DNA of 22,228 nt from an uncultured Lachnospiraceae bacterium (GTDB lineage Bacteria; Bacillota; Clostridia; Lachnospirales; Lachnospiraceae): contig CADBUD010000113.1 in assembly GCA_902797785.1 (NCBI GenBank), forward strand, positions 1-22,228. Direction: 5' to 3'. Shown piece after piece: positions 16,103 to 22,228 of the stretch. The stretch's first letter is position 1; each line of letters begins with the position of its first letter. Position numbers and translations under genes: made by a program. The notes under the pieces were generated by a model. That model did no database searches, was not told where the DNA came from, and saw only the letters and a list, made by a program, of their open reading frames with translations.

Positions 16103-18616
16103 ATGGAAGATAATATTTTTGATAAAATTCATGAAGTAGATTTAAAAAAGACCATGGAAACATCGTATATCGATTATGCGATGAGCGTTATTGCAGCCAG
16201 GGCACTTCCAGACGTCAGAGATGGACTAAAGCCGGTTCAGAGAAGAGTTCTGTTTTCTATGATCGAGTTGAACAATGGACCTGATAAGCCGCATCGAAAA
16301 TGTGCGCGTATTGTCGGAGATACGATGGGTAAATATCATCCACATGGAGACAGTTCTATTTATGGAGCTTTAGTAAACATGGCACAGGACTGGTCTACCC
16401 GTTATCCTTTAGTGGATGGTCATGGAAATTTTGGTTCTGTTGACGGAGATGGAGCGGCAGCTATGCGTTATACCGAGGCCAGGCTCAGTAAAATATCCAT
16501 GGAAATGTTGGCGGATATCAACAAAAATACCGTGGATTTTGTTCCAAACTTTGATGAAACAGAAAAAGAGCCATCGGTACTCCCTTCACGTTTTCCTAAT
16601 ATTTTGGTCAATGGAACGACGGGAATTGCAGTAGGAATGGCAACAAATATTCCACCACATAATCTGAGGGAGACCATAGCAGCCGTAGTAAAAATTATTG
16701 ACAATCAGATTGAGGAAGACAGGGAAACACAAATTGAAGAACTACTGGATATTGTAAGAGGACCAGATTTTCCTACTGGAGCCATTATCCTTGGAACCAA
16801 GGGAATATCCGAGGCTTATCGGACCGGAAGAGGAAAAATAAGAGTCCGGGCAGTGACAAACATAGAAACCCTACAAAATGGCAGAAGCCGAATCATTGTC
16901 ACGGAGCTGCCATATATGGTAAATAAAGCCAGGCTGATTGAAAAAATTGCAGAACTCAGCCGAAATAAAAAAATCGAAGGAATTGTAGAACTGCGTGATG
17001 AGTCGAACCGTGAAGGAATGAGAATCTGCATTGAAGTCCGCAGGGATGTCAATGCAAATGTAGTATTGAATCAGCTTTATAAACATACCCAGTTACAGGA
17101 TACCTTTGGCGTAATCATGCTGGCATTGGTAAATAACGAACCGAAGATTTTAAATTTAAAGCAGATTTTGGAGCATTATCTGCTTCATCAAAAAGATGTT
17201 GTAACCAGAAGAACAAAGTACGAGCTGAACAAAGCAGAAGAAAGAGCTCATATCTTAGAGGGATTATTGATTGCTTTAGATCACATAGATGAAGTGATCA
17301 AAATTATCCGGGGTTCTGCCAATACTCAGGAAGCAAAGGCTGGATTGATAGAACGATTTCAGCTGACAGAAGCCCAGTCTCAGGCCATCGTAGATATGAG
17401 ACTTCGGACTCTGACTGGTTTAGAGCGGGAAAAATTAGAGAATGAGTACAAGGAGTTGATGGAAAAAATCAACGAACTGCGTGCTATTCTGGCAGATGAA
17501 AAGCTTTTGCTGGGAGTCATTCGAAAAGAGATTATCACCATATCCGAAAAATATGGGGATGAGAGAAGAACATCCATCGGATTTGATGTAGACGATCTGA
17601 ACATGGAAGATTTGATTCCAAGAGAAGATGTCGTCATTACAATGACAAATTTAGGCTATATTAAACGAATGACAGGAGATAATTTCAAAAATCAGAACCG
17701 TGGTGGAAAAGGAATTAAAGGAATGCAGACTCTTCAGGAGGACTACATCGAAGAAATTCTTATGACAACGACCCATCACTATTTGATGTTCTTTACCAAT
17801 TTTGGCAGGGTCTATCGGTTAAAGGCATACGAAATTCCAGAAGCCGGGCGTACGGCAAGAGGAACAGCTATTGTAAACCTGCTTCAGCTTCAGAACGAAG
17901 AAAAAATTACCGCCCTAATTCCAATTCGCAAATTTAATGATAATCAGTATTTGTTTATGGCCACCAGAAAGGGAATTGTGAAAAAAACATCCCTGATGGA
18001 ATATTCCAGAGTACGAAAGACCGGTTTGGCAGCCATTACATTAAAAGATGATGATGAGCTGATCGAGGTGAAGTTCACGGATAATACAAAAGATATCTTA
18101 TTAGTGACAAAGTATGGACAATGCATCCGGTTCAATGAAAAGGATGTTCGTCCAACAGGAAGAACTTCCATGGGAGTCAGAGGAATCAATCTTTCTGATC
18201 ATGACGAAATTATTGGAATGCAGATGCATACTCAGGGAGACAGTCTACTGATCGTTTCTGAAAAGGGATTAGGAAAACGCACCAAAATGGATGAGTTTAC
18301 GGCTCAGAATCGTGGTGGTAAGGGAGTCAGATGCTACAAAATCACAGAAAAAACAGGAGATGTCGTAGGAGTAAAGGCTGTTAACCCAAATCATGAGATT
18401 ATGATCATAAATACCGAGGGCATTATCATTCGAATGAGTGTTGACAGTGTTCCAATCGTTGGAAGAATTACTTCTGGAGTAAAATTAATTGATCTAAAGG
18501 ATCAGGTTGTAGTTGCAGGTATTGCAAAAGTACGAGAACCGGAAAAAGATCAGGATTCTGTAGAATCAGAAGAAACAAAAGAAACAGAGAGAGAAGAAAC
18601 AGAAACACAGGAATAA
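16103..18616 (+). CDS. gyrA: DNA gyrase subunit A
   Basis: An 837-residue DNA cleavage-reunion subunit. The catalytic Tyr is Y123 in AAMRYTEARL. The quinolone-determining region reads HPHGDSSIYGALVNMAQ, with Ser84 retained and Gly88 where Escherichia coli has Asp87. The C-terminal beta-pinwheel contains the GyrA box QNRGGKG (about 530), repeated as QNRGGKG (about 733). The last 30 residues are strongly acidic and Glu-rich. That the protein is gyrase rather than ParC follows from the GyrA box and the gyrB neighbour. GGAGG lies seven bases before the ATG. Confidence 0.99.
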   Translation: MEDNIFDKIHEVDLKKTMETSYIDYAMSVIAARALPDVRDGLKPVQRRVLFSMIELNNGPDKPHRKCARIVGDTMGKYHPHGDSSIYGALVNMAQDWSTRYPLVDGHGNFGSVDGDGAAAMRYTEARLSKISMEMLADINKNTVDFVPNFDETEKEPSVLPSRFPNILVNGTTGIAVGMATNIPPHNLRETIAAVVKIIDNQIEEDRETQIEELLDIVRGPDFPTGAIILGTKGISEAYRTGRGKIRVRAVTNIETLQNGRSRIIVTELPYMVNKARLIEKIAELSRNKKIEGIVELRDESNREGMRICIEVRRDVNANVVLNQLYKHTQLQDTFGVIMLALVNNEPKILNLKQILEHYLLHQKDVVTRRTKYELNKAEERAHILEGLLIALDHIDEVIKIIRGSANTQEAKAGLIERFQLTEAQSQAIVDMRLRTLTGLEREKLENEYKELMEKINELRAILADEKLLLGVIRKEIITISEKYGDERRTSIGFDVDDLNMEDLIPREDVVITMTNLGYIKRMTGDNFKNQNRGGKGIKGMQTLQEDYIEEILMTTTHHYLMFFTNFGRVYRLKAYEIPEAGRTARGTAIVNLLQLQNEEKITALIPIRKFNDNQYLFMATRKGIVKKTSLMEYSRVRKTGLAAITLKDDDELIEVKFTDNTKDILLVTKYGQCIRFNEKDVRPTGRTSMGVRGINLSDHDEIIGMQMHTQGDSLLIVSEKGLGKRTKMDEFTAQNRGGKGVRCYKITEKTGDVVGVKAVNPNHEIMIINTEGIIIRMSVDSVPIVGRITSGVKLIDLKDQVVVAGIAKVREPEKDQDSVESEETKETEREETETQE

Positions 18617-18645
18617 AAGTTAGAAACTGTTAAATACAAAATAAT

Positions 18646-18832
18646 TTGTTACTATTCACAGCTCCGCTGTTCATAGCAGCAAAATGCACACGCCAAAGGA
18701 GCACAGAGTGGAAATATGCCCTATCGGTCATATTTTGCGCCCACTGCCCTGGATTTTCACACTCTGTGCGCCTTTGGTGTGCAAAAAACGCATGAAAATG
18801 CCTTGCGGAATAGTGGCTGTGAATAGTAACAA
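18646..18832. repeat. 187 bp palindromic element with 17 bp terminal inverted repeats
   Basis: TTGTTACTATTCACAGC (18646-18662) is the exact reverse complement of 18816-18832. TAAT flanks both sides (18642-18645, 18833-18836), a possible target duplication. Inside, 18685-18710 pairs imperfectly with 18760-18783, and AAATATG (18712-18718) pairs with CATATTT (18729-18735), so the whole element can fold into a long hairpin. It is richer in GC than its flanks and has no transposase. An ORF running through it looks accidental. It resembles a MITE or REP-type intergenic element. Confidence 0.85.
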
Positions 18833-18989
18833 TAATTTACATATTGTGCTTGTTTTTCCATTGAATGGAACCTCCTATCAAAAAATTGTAGGGATAGTTT
18901 ATTGTATCTGAAATTTTTGATAATACTTTCAAAGGAAAAATTAGCATAAATACTGTGATTTATTTTATGACAGTTTCTTAGAACAGACA

Positions 18990-19028
18990 AGGCTGTCACA
19001 TAAAAATATTTATCATGTGTGACAGCCT
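18990..19028 (+). terminator. strong hairpin, probable terminator after gyrA region
   Basis: AGGCTGTCACA (18990-19000) pairs perfectly with TGTGACAGCCT (19018-19028) around a 17-base AT-rich loop that can itself partly pair. The following tract, CGTTTGTATATGTTTTC, is T-rich but not a clean run. It probably ends gyrA transcription or acts in the leader of the kinase gene. The 18833-18989 stretch holds no gene I can support. Confidence 0.6.
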
Positions 19029-19057
19029 CGTTTGTATATGTTTTCTATACTACCATT

Positions 19058-19093
19058 ATGACGCAGTAAATGCGTCATGCTAAGGAAAGCATG
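19058..19093 (+). promoter_or_regulatory. overlapping leader hairpins at the sugar kinase start
   Basis: Hairpin one: ATGACGCA (19058-19065) with TGCGTCAT (19071-19078). Hairpin two: CATGCT (19076-19081) with AGCATG (19088-19093), whose loop is AAGGAA, a ribosome-site-like sequence. They share 19076-19078, so both cannot form fully at once. A role in translation control is inference. Confidence 0.4.
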
Positions 19094-19102
19094 AGGGAAA
19101 AA

Positions 19103-20065
19103 ATGATAGATGTTTTGTGTATAGGGATAGGATGCATTGATATTTTGGCAGCAGGTTTCGAAAAAGAAGATTTTTTAAAAACAGAAAAAGAAACATATCG
19201 AATCAATCAGGTAAAATTGGAGATTGGAGGAGATGCTGCAAATGAAGCGGTCATCCTATCTAAACTGGAAAATCGGGTAAAAATAATATGCGCAGCCGGA
19301 AATGATACGTTTGGAGACATCTTAAAGGAGCGGTTGTTTGAAAATAAAGTAGATATTTCAGGGATAAAAACCTATAAAGATGCCAATACCTCAGTAGCAA
19401 TGGTGTTGATTTCAAAAAATGGAGAAAGAAGTTTTGTTTCTCCCAGGACAAATCTGATGATTCCTTATACGTTGGAAAAAAAAGATATTCTTCCGGCAAA
19501 AGTCGTTTCTTTGGCAAGTATTGGCTCAGTTCCATTTCGCAATAGCGATTCAATTACTCTTGCAGCAAAAACAGCTAAACAGCAGGGAAGCATTGTCTGT
19601 GCAGATATCATATGTTCAGATTGGTTGGATTCTATAGAAAAAATCAAAGAAGCTCTCCCTTATATTGATTTTATTTTTCCCAATATGGAAGAAGCACAGA
19701 AATTGATAAAAAATAAAGAAATAGAAAAAATATGGAATGCGTTTTTAGAATCTGGAGTAAAAAATGTAGTAATAAAAACGGGAAAAGACGGGTGTATTTT
19801 AAAAAATCGGAAGGAAATGTATCTTTCAGAGGGGAGAAAGAACATACCAGTGATGGATACGACCGGGGCAGGAGATAATTTTGCGGCGGGTTTTATTTCA
19901 GCATTGATTGAAGGAAAGGATCCAAAAGAATGCTGTGATTATGCCAATCTTGTGGCAGCAATTTCTGTTACAGAAGTCGGAGCAACAAAGGGGGTAAAAT
20001 CCAAGAAGCAGGTGGAAGAATATTTAGGAGCGAAATTATTAGAGGAGCCTAGTACTGACCCGTGA
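19103..20065 (+). CDS. PfkB-family carbohydrate kinase
   Basis: About 320 residues of the ribokinase/PfkB fold, which phosphorylates sugars or nucleosides using ATP. The N-terminal strand IDVLCIGIGCIDIL and GGDAANEAVILSKL are typical substrate-side motifs. The C-terminal signature DTTGAGDNFAAGF (about 252-264) carries the catalytic Asp and anion hole. The substrate cannot be deduced. Starts are possible at 19070, 19091 and 19103; GAGGG five bases before 19103 is the best site, though AAGGA also precedes 19091. The final residues (EEPSTDP) come from a GC-richer segment unlike the rest of the gene, which may have extended the original C-terminus. The following gene is a fumarase subunit, but no functional link is clear. 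Confidence 0.88.
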   Translation: MIDVLCIGIGCIDILAAGFEKEDFLKTEKETYRINQVKLEIGGDAANEAVILSKLENRVKIICAAGNDTFGDILKERLFENKVDISGIKTYKDANTSVAMVLISKNGERSFVSPRTNLMIPYTLEKKDILPAKVVSLASIGSVPFRNSDSITLAAKTAKQQGSIVCADIICSDWLDSIEKIKEALPYIDFIFPNMEEAQKLIKNKEIEKIWNAFLESGVKNVVIKTGKDGCILKNRKEMYLSEGRKNIPVMDTTGAGDNFAAGFISALIEGKDPKECCDYANLVAAISVTEVGATKGVKSKKQVEEYLGAKLLEEPSTDP

Positions 20066-20134
20066 ACATGAAGTGTGAGCGGCTGACAGCACTGGCATCC
20101 GACAGAATAGGTCAGATATAAACTAGTGTTTATA
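20048..20134 (+). promoter_or_regulatory. GC-rich structured segment upstream of fumarase
   Basis: CTAGT (20049-20053) and CTGACC (20055-20060) pair with GGTCAG (20110-20115) and ACTAG (20122-20126), closing a region of about 56% GC in an AT-rich neighbourhood. A second inverted repeat, TATAAAC-TAGT-GTTTATA (20117-20134), ends right before the fumarase ribosome site. It could be a structured leader, an operator or a short inserted element. I do not recognise it as a known riboswitch class. Confidence 0.4.
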
Positions 20135-20148
20135 GAGGAGAATGAAAA

Positions 20149-20991
20149 ATGAGAGAAATAAGCGCAGAGACAATTACAAAAGAGATTAGAGAGATGTGCA
20201 TTCAGGCAAATCATTTTTTATCAGAAGATATGAAAGAAATGATTGACACGGCTTATGAAAAAGAAGAATCCCCATTGGGAAAACAAATCATAGGACAACT
20301 TCAGAATAATTTAATTATAGCAGGAGAAGAGATGATTCCCATATGTCAGGATACAGGAATGGCAGTTGTGTTTATAGAAGTAGGTCAAGAGGTTCACATT
20401 GTTGATGGAAATCTTGAAAATGCAATCAATGAAGGAGTCCGTCAAGGATATACGGATGGATATTTGAGAAAATCAGTAGTAAAAGATCCTTTAATTCGGG
20501 AAAACACAAAGGACAACACCCCGGCAGTGATTCACTATCAGATTGTAGAGGGAAACCAGATCAAACTGACCCTTGCCCCGAAGGGGTTCGGAAGTGAAAA
20601 TATGAGTAAAATTTTTATGCTAAAACCGGCTGAGGGAATAGAAGGTGTAAAAAAAGCAATTCTTTCTGCTGTGGAAATGGCAGGACCTAATGCCTGCCCA
20701 CCTATGGTCGTAGGTGTTGGAATTGGAGGTACCTTTGAAAAATGTGCCTGTCTGTCAAAAAAAGCACTGACAAGGGATGGAAAAAAACGTTCAGATATTC
20801 CCTATGTAGCAGAGTTGGAAGAAGAAATGCTAAAAAAAATAAATCAAATGGGAATTGGTCCGGGCGGATTAGGAGGAAGAGTGACAGCGTTGGCAGTAAA
20901 TATCGAAACATATCCAACCCATATTGCAGGACTTCCAGTAGCAGTTAATATCTGCTGTCATGTCAATCGGCACGTGAGTCGGGTAATATAG
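20149..20991 (+). CDS. class I fumarate hydratase (or tartrate dehydratase) alpha subunit
   Basis: 280 residues, the N-terminal half of an iron-sulfur class I hydro-lyase that interconverts fumarate and malate, or dehydrates L-tartrate. Candidate cluster ligands are C66 (PICQDTG), C183 (GPNACPPMVVG) and the C199/C201 pair. The glycine-rich GIGPGGLGGRVTALAV and the ending GLPVAVNICCHVNRH are family hallmarks. GAGGAG lies eight bases before the ATG. The beta subunit follows about 100 bases downstream. Fumarase is the likelier function in an anaerobe, but tartrate dehydratase cannot be excluded from sequence alone. Oxygen-labile [4Fe-4S] is expected from the family. Confidence 0.9.
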   Translation: MREISAETITKEIREMCIQANHFLSEDMKEMIDTAYEKEESPLGKQIIGQLQNNLIIAGEEMIPICQDTGMAVVFIEVGQEVHIVDGNLENAINEGVRQGYTDGYLRKSVVKDPLIRENTKDNTPAVIHYQIVEGNQIKLTLAPKGFGSENMSKIFMLKPAEGIEGVKKAILSAVEMAGPNACPPMVVGVGIGGTFEKCACLSKKALTRDGKKRSDIPYVAELEEEMLKKINQMGIGPGGLGGRVTALAVNIETYPTHIAGLPVAVNICCHVNRHVSRVI

Positions 20992-21035
20992 AAAGAAGAA
21001 ACATCACTTTCAGTTTCTAAAATTAGGAGCGACTC

Positions 21036-21107
21036 ATGAACAAAACGGCAAGCTATTTTATAGATGAGTATAATAGATTTAATGATAAAGGAGAAATAGA
21101 TGAATAA
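21036..21107 (+). CDS. 23-codon small ORF between fumarase subunits
   Basis: An ATG at 21036 with AGGAG six bases upstream opens a 23-residue frame, beginning MNKTASYFIDEYNR and ending GEIDE. Its stop at 21105-21107 lies just inside the beta-subunit gene, which starts in another frame at 21100. The ribosome site is as good as those of the real genes around it. It may be a translated small protein or a coupling leader that delivers ribosomes to the beta subunit. It is also acidic and has no membrane segment. Coding status is unproven. Confidence 0.45.
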   Translation: MNKTASYFIDEYNRFNDKGEIDE

Positions 21108-21651
21108 ATACCTAACAGCACCAATAAAAAAAGAAGATGCTGCAAAATTAAGGGCTGGAGATTATGTATATATCTCAGGCGAAGTATACACTGCGCGAGA
21201 TGCAGCACATGAAAGAATGGATCGTGCACTACAAAATGGAGAAGCCTTACCATTTGACGTTACAGACAATATTATTTATTATCTTGGTCCATCTCCTGCG
21301 AGAGAAGGAAATGTCATTGGTTCTGCCGGTCCAACGACATCAAGCAGAATGGATAAATATACTCCAAAATTATTATCTCTGGGATTAAATGGAATGATAG
21401 GGAAGGGAAAAAGGACCTTTGAAGTAAAAGAAGCTATCAAAGAAAATCGAGCAGTGTATTTTGCAGCAATAGGGGGGGCAGGAGCATTATTATCAAAATG
21501 TATAAAAAAATCAGAAGTAATTGCATATGAGGATCTGGGAACAGAGGCAATCCGAAAATTGCAGGTAGAGAACCTTCCCGTGATTGTGGTAATTGATAGT
21601 CAAGGAAATGACTTATATGAAACGGCTACAAAAGAATGGAAAAAAAGTTAA
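21100..21651 (+). CDS. class I fumarate hydratase (or tartrate dehydratase) beta subunit
   Basis: 183 residues matching the swivelling C-terminal domain of class I fumarases: LRAGDYVYISGEVYTARDAA near the start, then LGPSPAREGNVIGSAGPTTS, GMIGKG and AIGGAGAL. Together with the alpha subunit it should form the active enzyme. AAGGAG lies six bases before the ATG. The last codons are followed directly by a decayed repeat. Confidence 0.9.
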   Translation: MNKYLTAPIKKEDAAKLRAGDYVYISGEVYTARDAAHERMDRALQNGEALPFDVTDNIIYYLGPSPAREGNVIGSAGPTTSSRMDKYTPKLLSLGLNGMIGKGKRTFEVKEAIKENRAVYFAAIGGAGALLSKCIKKSEVIAYEDLGTEAIRKLQVENLPVIVVIDSQGNDLYETATKEWKKS

Positions 21652-21652
21652 G

Positions 21653-21752
21653 ATTCATAATCTTCCTACCATCATTCGGATTCCCCAATGTTTTGAAGCT
21701 CTTTTGACAAATTCACACTTGAAATTCTCATTATGGGAGGAGTTACAGCTTC
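21653..21752. repeat. decayed repeat, relative of 9371-9470
   Basis: Starts immediately after the fumarase beta stop and aligns without gaps to 9371-9470 at about 71 of 100 positions. CATTCGGATT and TCATTnTGGGAGGAGTT are best kept, and most differences are transitions. No coding content. Confidence 0.6.
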
Positions 21753-21767
21753 CTATAATGAGAATTT
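21722..21767 (+). repeat. 13 bp perfect inverted repeat after fumarase
   Basis: AAATTCTCATTAT (21722-21734) pairs with ATAATGAGAATTT (21755-21767), with further partial pairing inside. No T-run follows on the plus strand, so it is not a standard terminator, although it may still stabilise the 3' end of the fumarase message. Confidence 0.6.
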
Positions 21768-21818
21768 GAGAAATAAAAATAGTAAAAAAATAAAAAATAG
21801 CAAAAAACAAAAAAAGTG

Positions 21819-21847
21819 TTGACAAGAGGGAATTTATTTGATAGAAT
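21819..21847 (+). promoter_or_regulatory. tRNA-Ser promoter with upstream A-tracts
   Basis: TTGACA (21819-21824), a 17-base spacer, TAGAAT (21842-21847). Repeated A-runs fill about 21770-21816, like an UP element, fitting a highly expressed stable RNA gene. Confidence 0.85.
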
Positions 21848-21882
21848 ATTCATTGCGTCAGGCGAAAAGTAAAATGGCGTTT

Positions 21883-21970
21883 GGAGAAGTACTCAAGTGG
21901 CTGAAGAGGTGCCCCTGCTAAGGGTATAGGTCGTTCACGCGGCGCGAGGGTTCAAATCCCTCCTTCTCCG
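21883..21970 (+). tRNA. tRNA-Ser (anticodon GCU)
   Basis: An 88-base class II tRNA. The acceptor GGAGAAG (21883-21889) pairs with CTTCTCC (21963-21969), with a G discriminator at 21970. The anticodon loop is CTGCTAA, giving anticodon GCU for AGC/AGU serine codons. The long variable arm is present, and the T loop GGTTCAAATCC is standard. The 3' CCA is not encoded. It lies just before an rRNA operon and has its own promoter. Confidence 0.96.
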
Positions 21971-22014
21971 TTTCCTGAATATCAGAAAGTTTTTAAAAAA
22001 AGTAAAAAAAGTAC

Positions 22015-22043
22015 TTGACAAAGACTAAAAGATATGATAGGAT
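22015..22043 (+). promoter_or_regulatory. rRNA operon promoter
   Basis: TTGACA (22015-22020), a 17-base spacer, TAGGAT (22038-22043), preceded by A/T runs (21991-22010) suggestive of an UP element. It drives the leader that follows. Confidence 0.82.
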
Positions 22044-22050
22044 ATAGAAG

Positions 22051-22228
22051 TTGTCGCTGATAACGACAAACAAAGCACTCTGAAAACTGAACAGTGGAAC
22101 AACCTTGAAAGAAATCGAAAGGACCACAAAACTTAAGATTCAAAAAGAGTTGAAATTGGAACAAGCAAAGATTATCTTTGGTAATCAAAGCGAACCCAAA
22201 ACAGTAAAGTAAGACGGAAAGAGATTCA
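22051..22228 (+). ncRNA. rRNA operon leader with boxA-like antitermination site
   Basis: A hairpin, TTGTCG (22051-22056) with CGACAA (22064-22069), is followed by GCACTCTGAAAACTGAACA (about 22075-22093), which matches the boxA-containing leader found upstream of 16S rRNA in Firmicutes. The rest of the window is leader with no ORF. The 16S gene itself has not begun by the last base, so only the leader is claimed. Confidence 0.8.

Noticed and set aside
16340..16380. Acquired fluoroquinolone resistance in gyrA
   Set aside because: Gly88 alone may be the natural state in this lineage and Ser84 is intact; no resistance call is justified from one sequence.
18684..18911. 75-codon ORF on the plus strand after gyrA
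   Set aside because: Most of it is the palindromic repeat read through, it lacks a ribosome site and it has no recognisable domain. Such repeat-derived frames are likely accidental.
21722..21767. Intrinsic terminator for the fumarase genes
   Set aside because: The stem is good, but the plus-strand tail is GAGAAATAAAA with no T-run, so I list it only as an inverted repeat.
21971..22000. Terminator directly after tRNA-Ser
   Set aside because: TTTCCTGA/TCAGAAA with a short T-run is weak and bulged, and it may simply be part of the rRNA UP element.

Overview
This 22.2 kb window is the chromosomal replication origin region of a low-GC member of the Clostridia, most likely a Lachnospiraceae-type gut Firmicute. 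I infer this from the gene order (rpmH-rnpA-yidD-yidC-jag-mnmE-mnmG running left, dnaA-dnaN-yaaA-recF-gyrB-gyrA running right), the Bacillus-like bipartite oriC, sigmaA-type promoters, AGGAGG ribosome sites and a Gram-positive rRNA leader with a boxA-like element. The species cannot be named from the sequence alone.

Left arm (1-9333, minus strand). A strong promoter at 9305-9333 drives rpmH (too short for most ORF callers), then rnpA, yidD, yidC and jag. A hairpin terminator separates jag from mnmE and mnmG. Where rsmG (gidB) usually follows mnmG, there are instead two membrane histidine-kinase-like genes, tightly packed and ATGA-overlapped. Their kinase motifs are degenerate in complementary ways. 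The extreme left edge is a hairpin-rich intergenic repeat.

Origin (9334-11613). DnaA boxes cluster upstream of dnaA (9572-9931) and again between dnaA and dnaN. The second cluster is followed by a run of DnaA-trio motifs (11546-11563) and an AT-rich stretch, which I take as the unwinding site. The dnaA promoter sits directly beside a perfect DnaA box, as expected for autoregulation.

Right arm (10005-18616, plus strand). dnaA, dnaN, a yaaA-type S4 protein, recF, gyrB and gyrA supply initiation, the sliding clamp, recombination repair and supercoiling. gyrB has its own extended -10 promoter inside the recF end.

Accessory stretch (18617-21770). A 187 bp palindromic element with 17 bp perfect terminal inverted repeats and a possible TAAT target duplication lies after gyrA. 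It is followed by several hairpins, a PfkB-family sugar kinase, and a two-subunit class I fumarase (or tartrate dehydratase) with an unreported 23-codon ORF between its subunits. A decayed 100 bp repeat after the fumarase matches one beside oriC.

Right edge (21771-22228). tRNA-Ser(GCU) with its own promoter is followed by a second promoter and the leader of an rRNA operon; the 16S gene should begin just beyond the window.

Most of the window is conserved housekeeping DNA. I see no CRISPR array, phage, defence locus or transposase. The most interesting items are the kinase pair, the palindromic element and its relatives, the YidC groove residue change and the small fumarase ORF.
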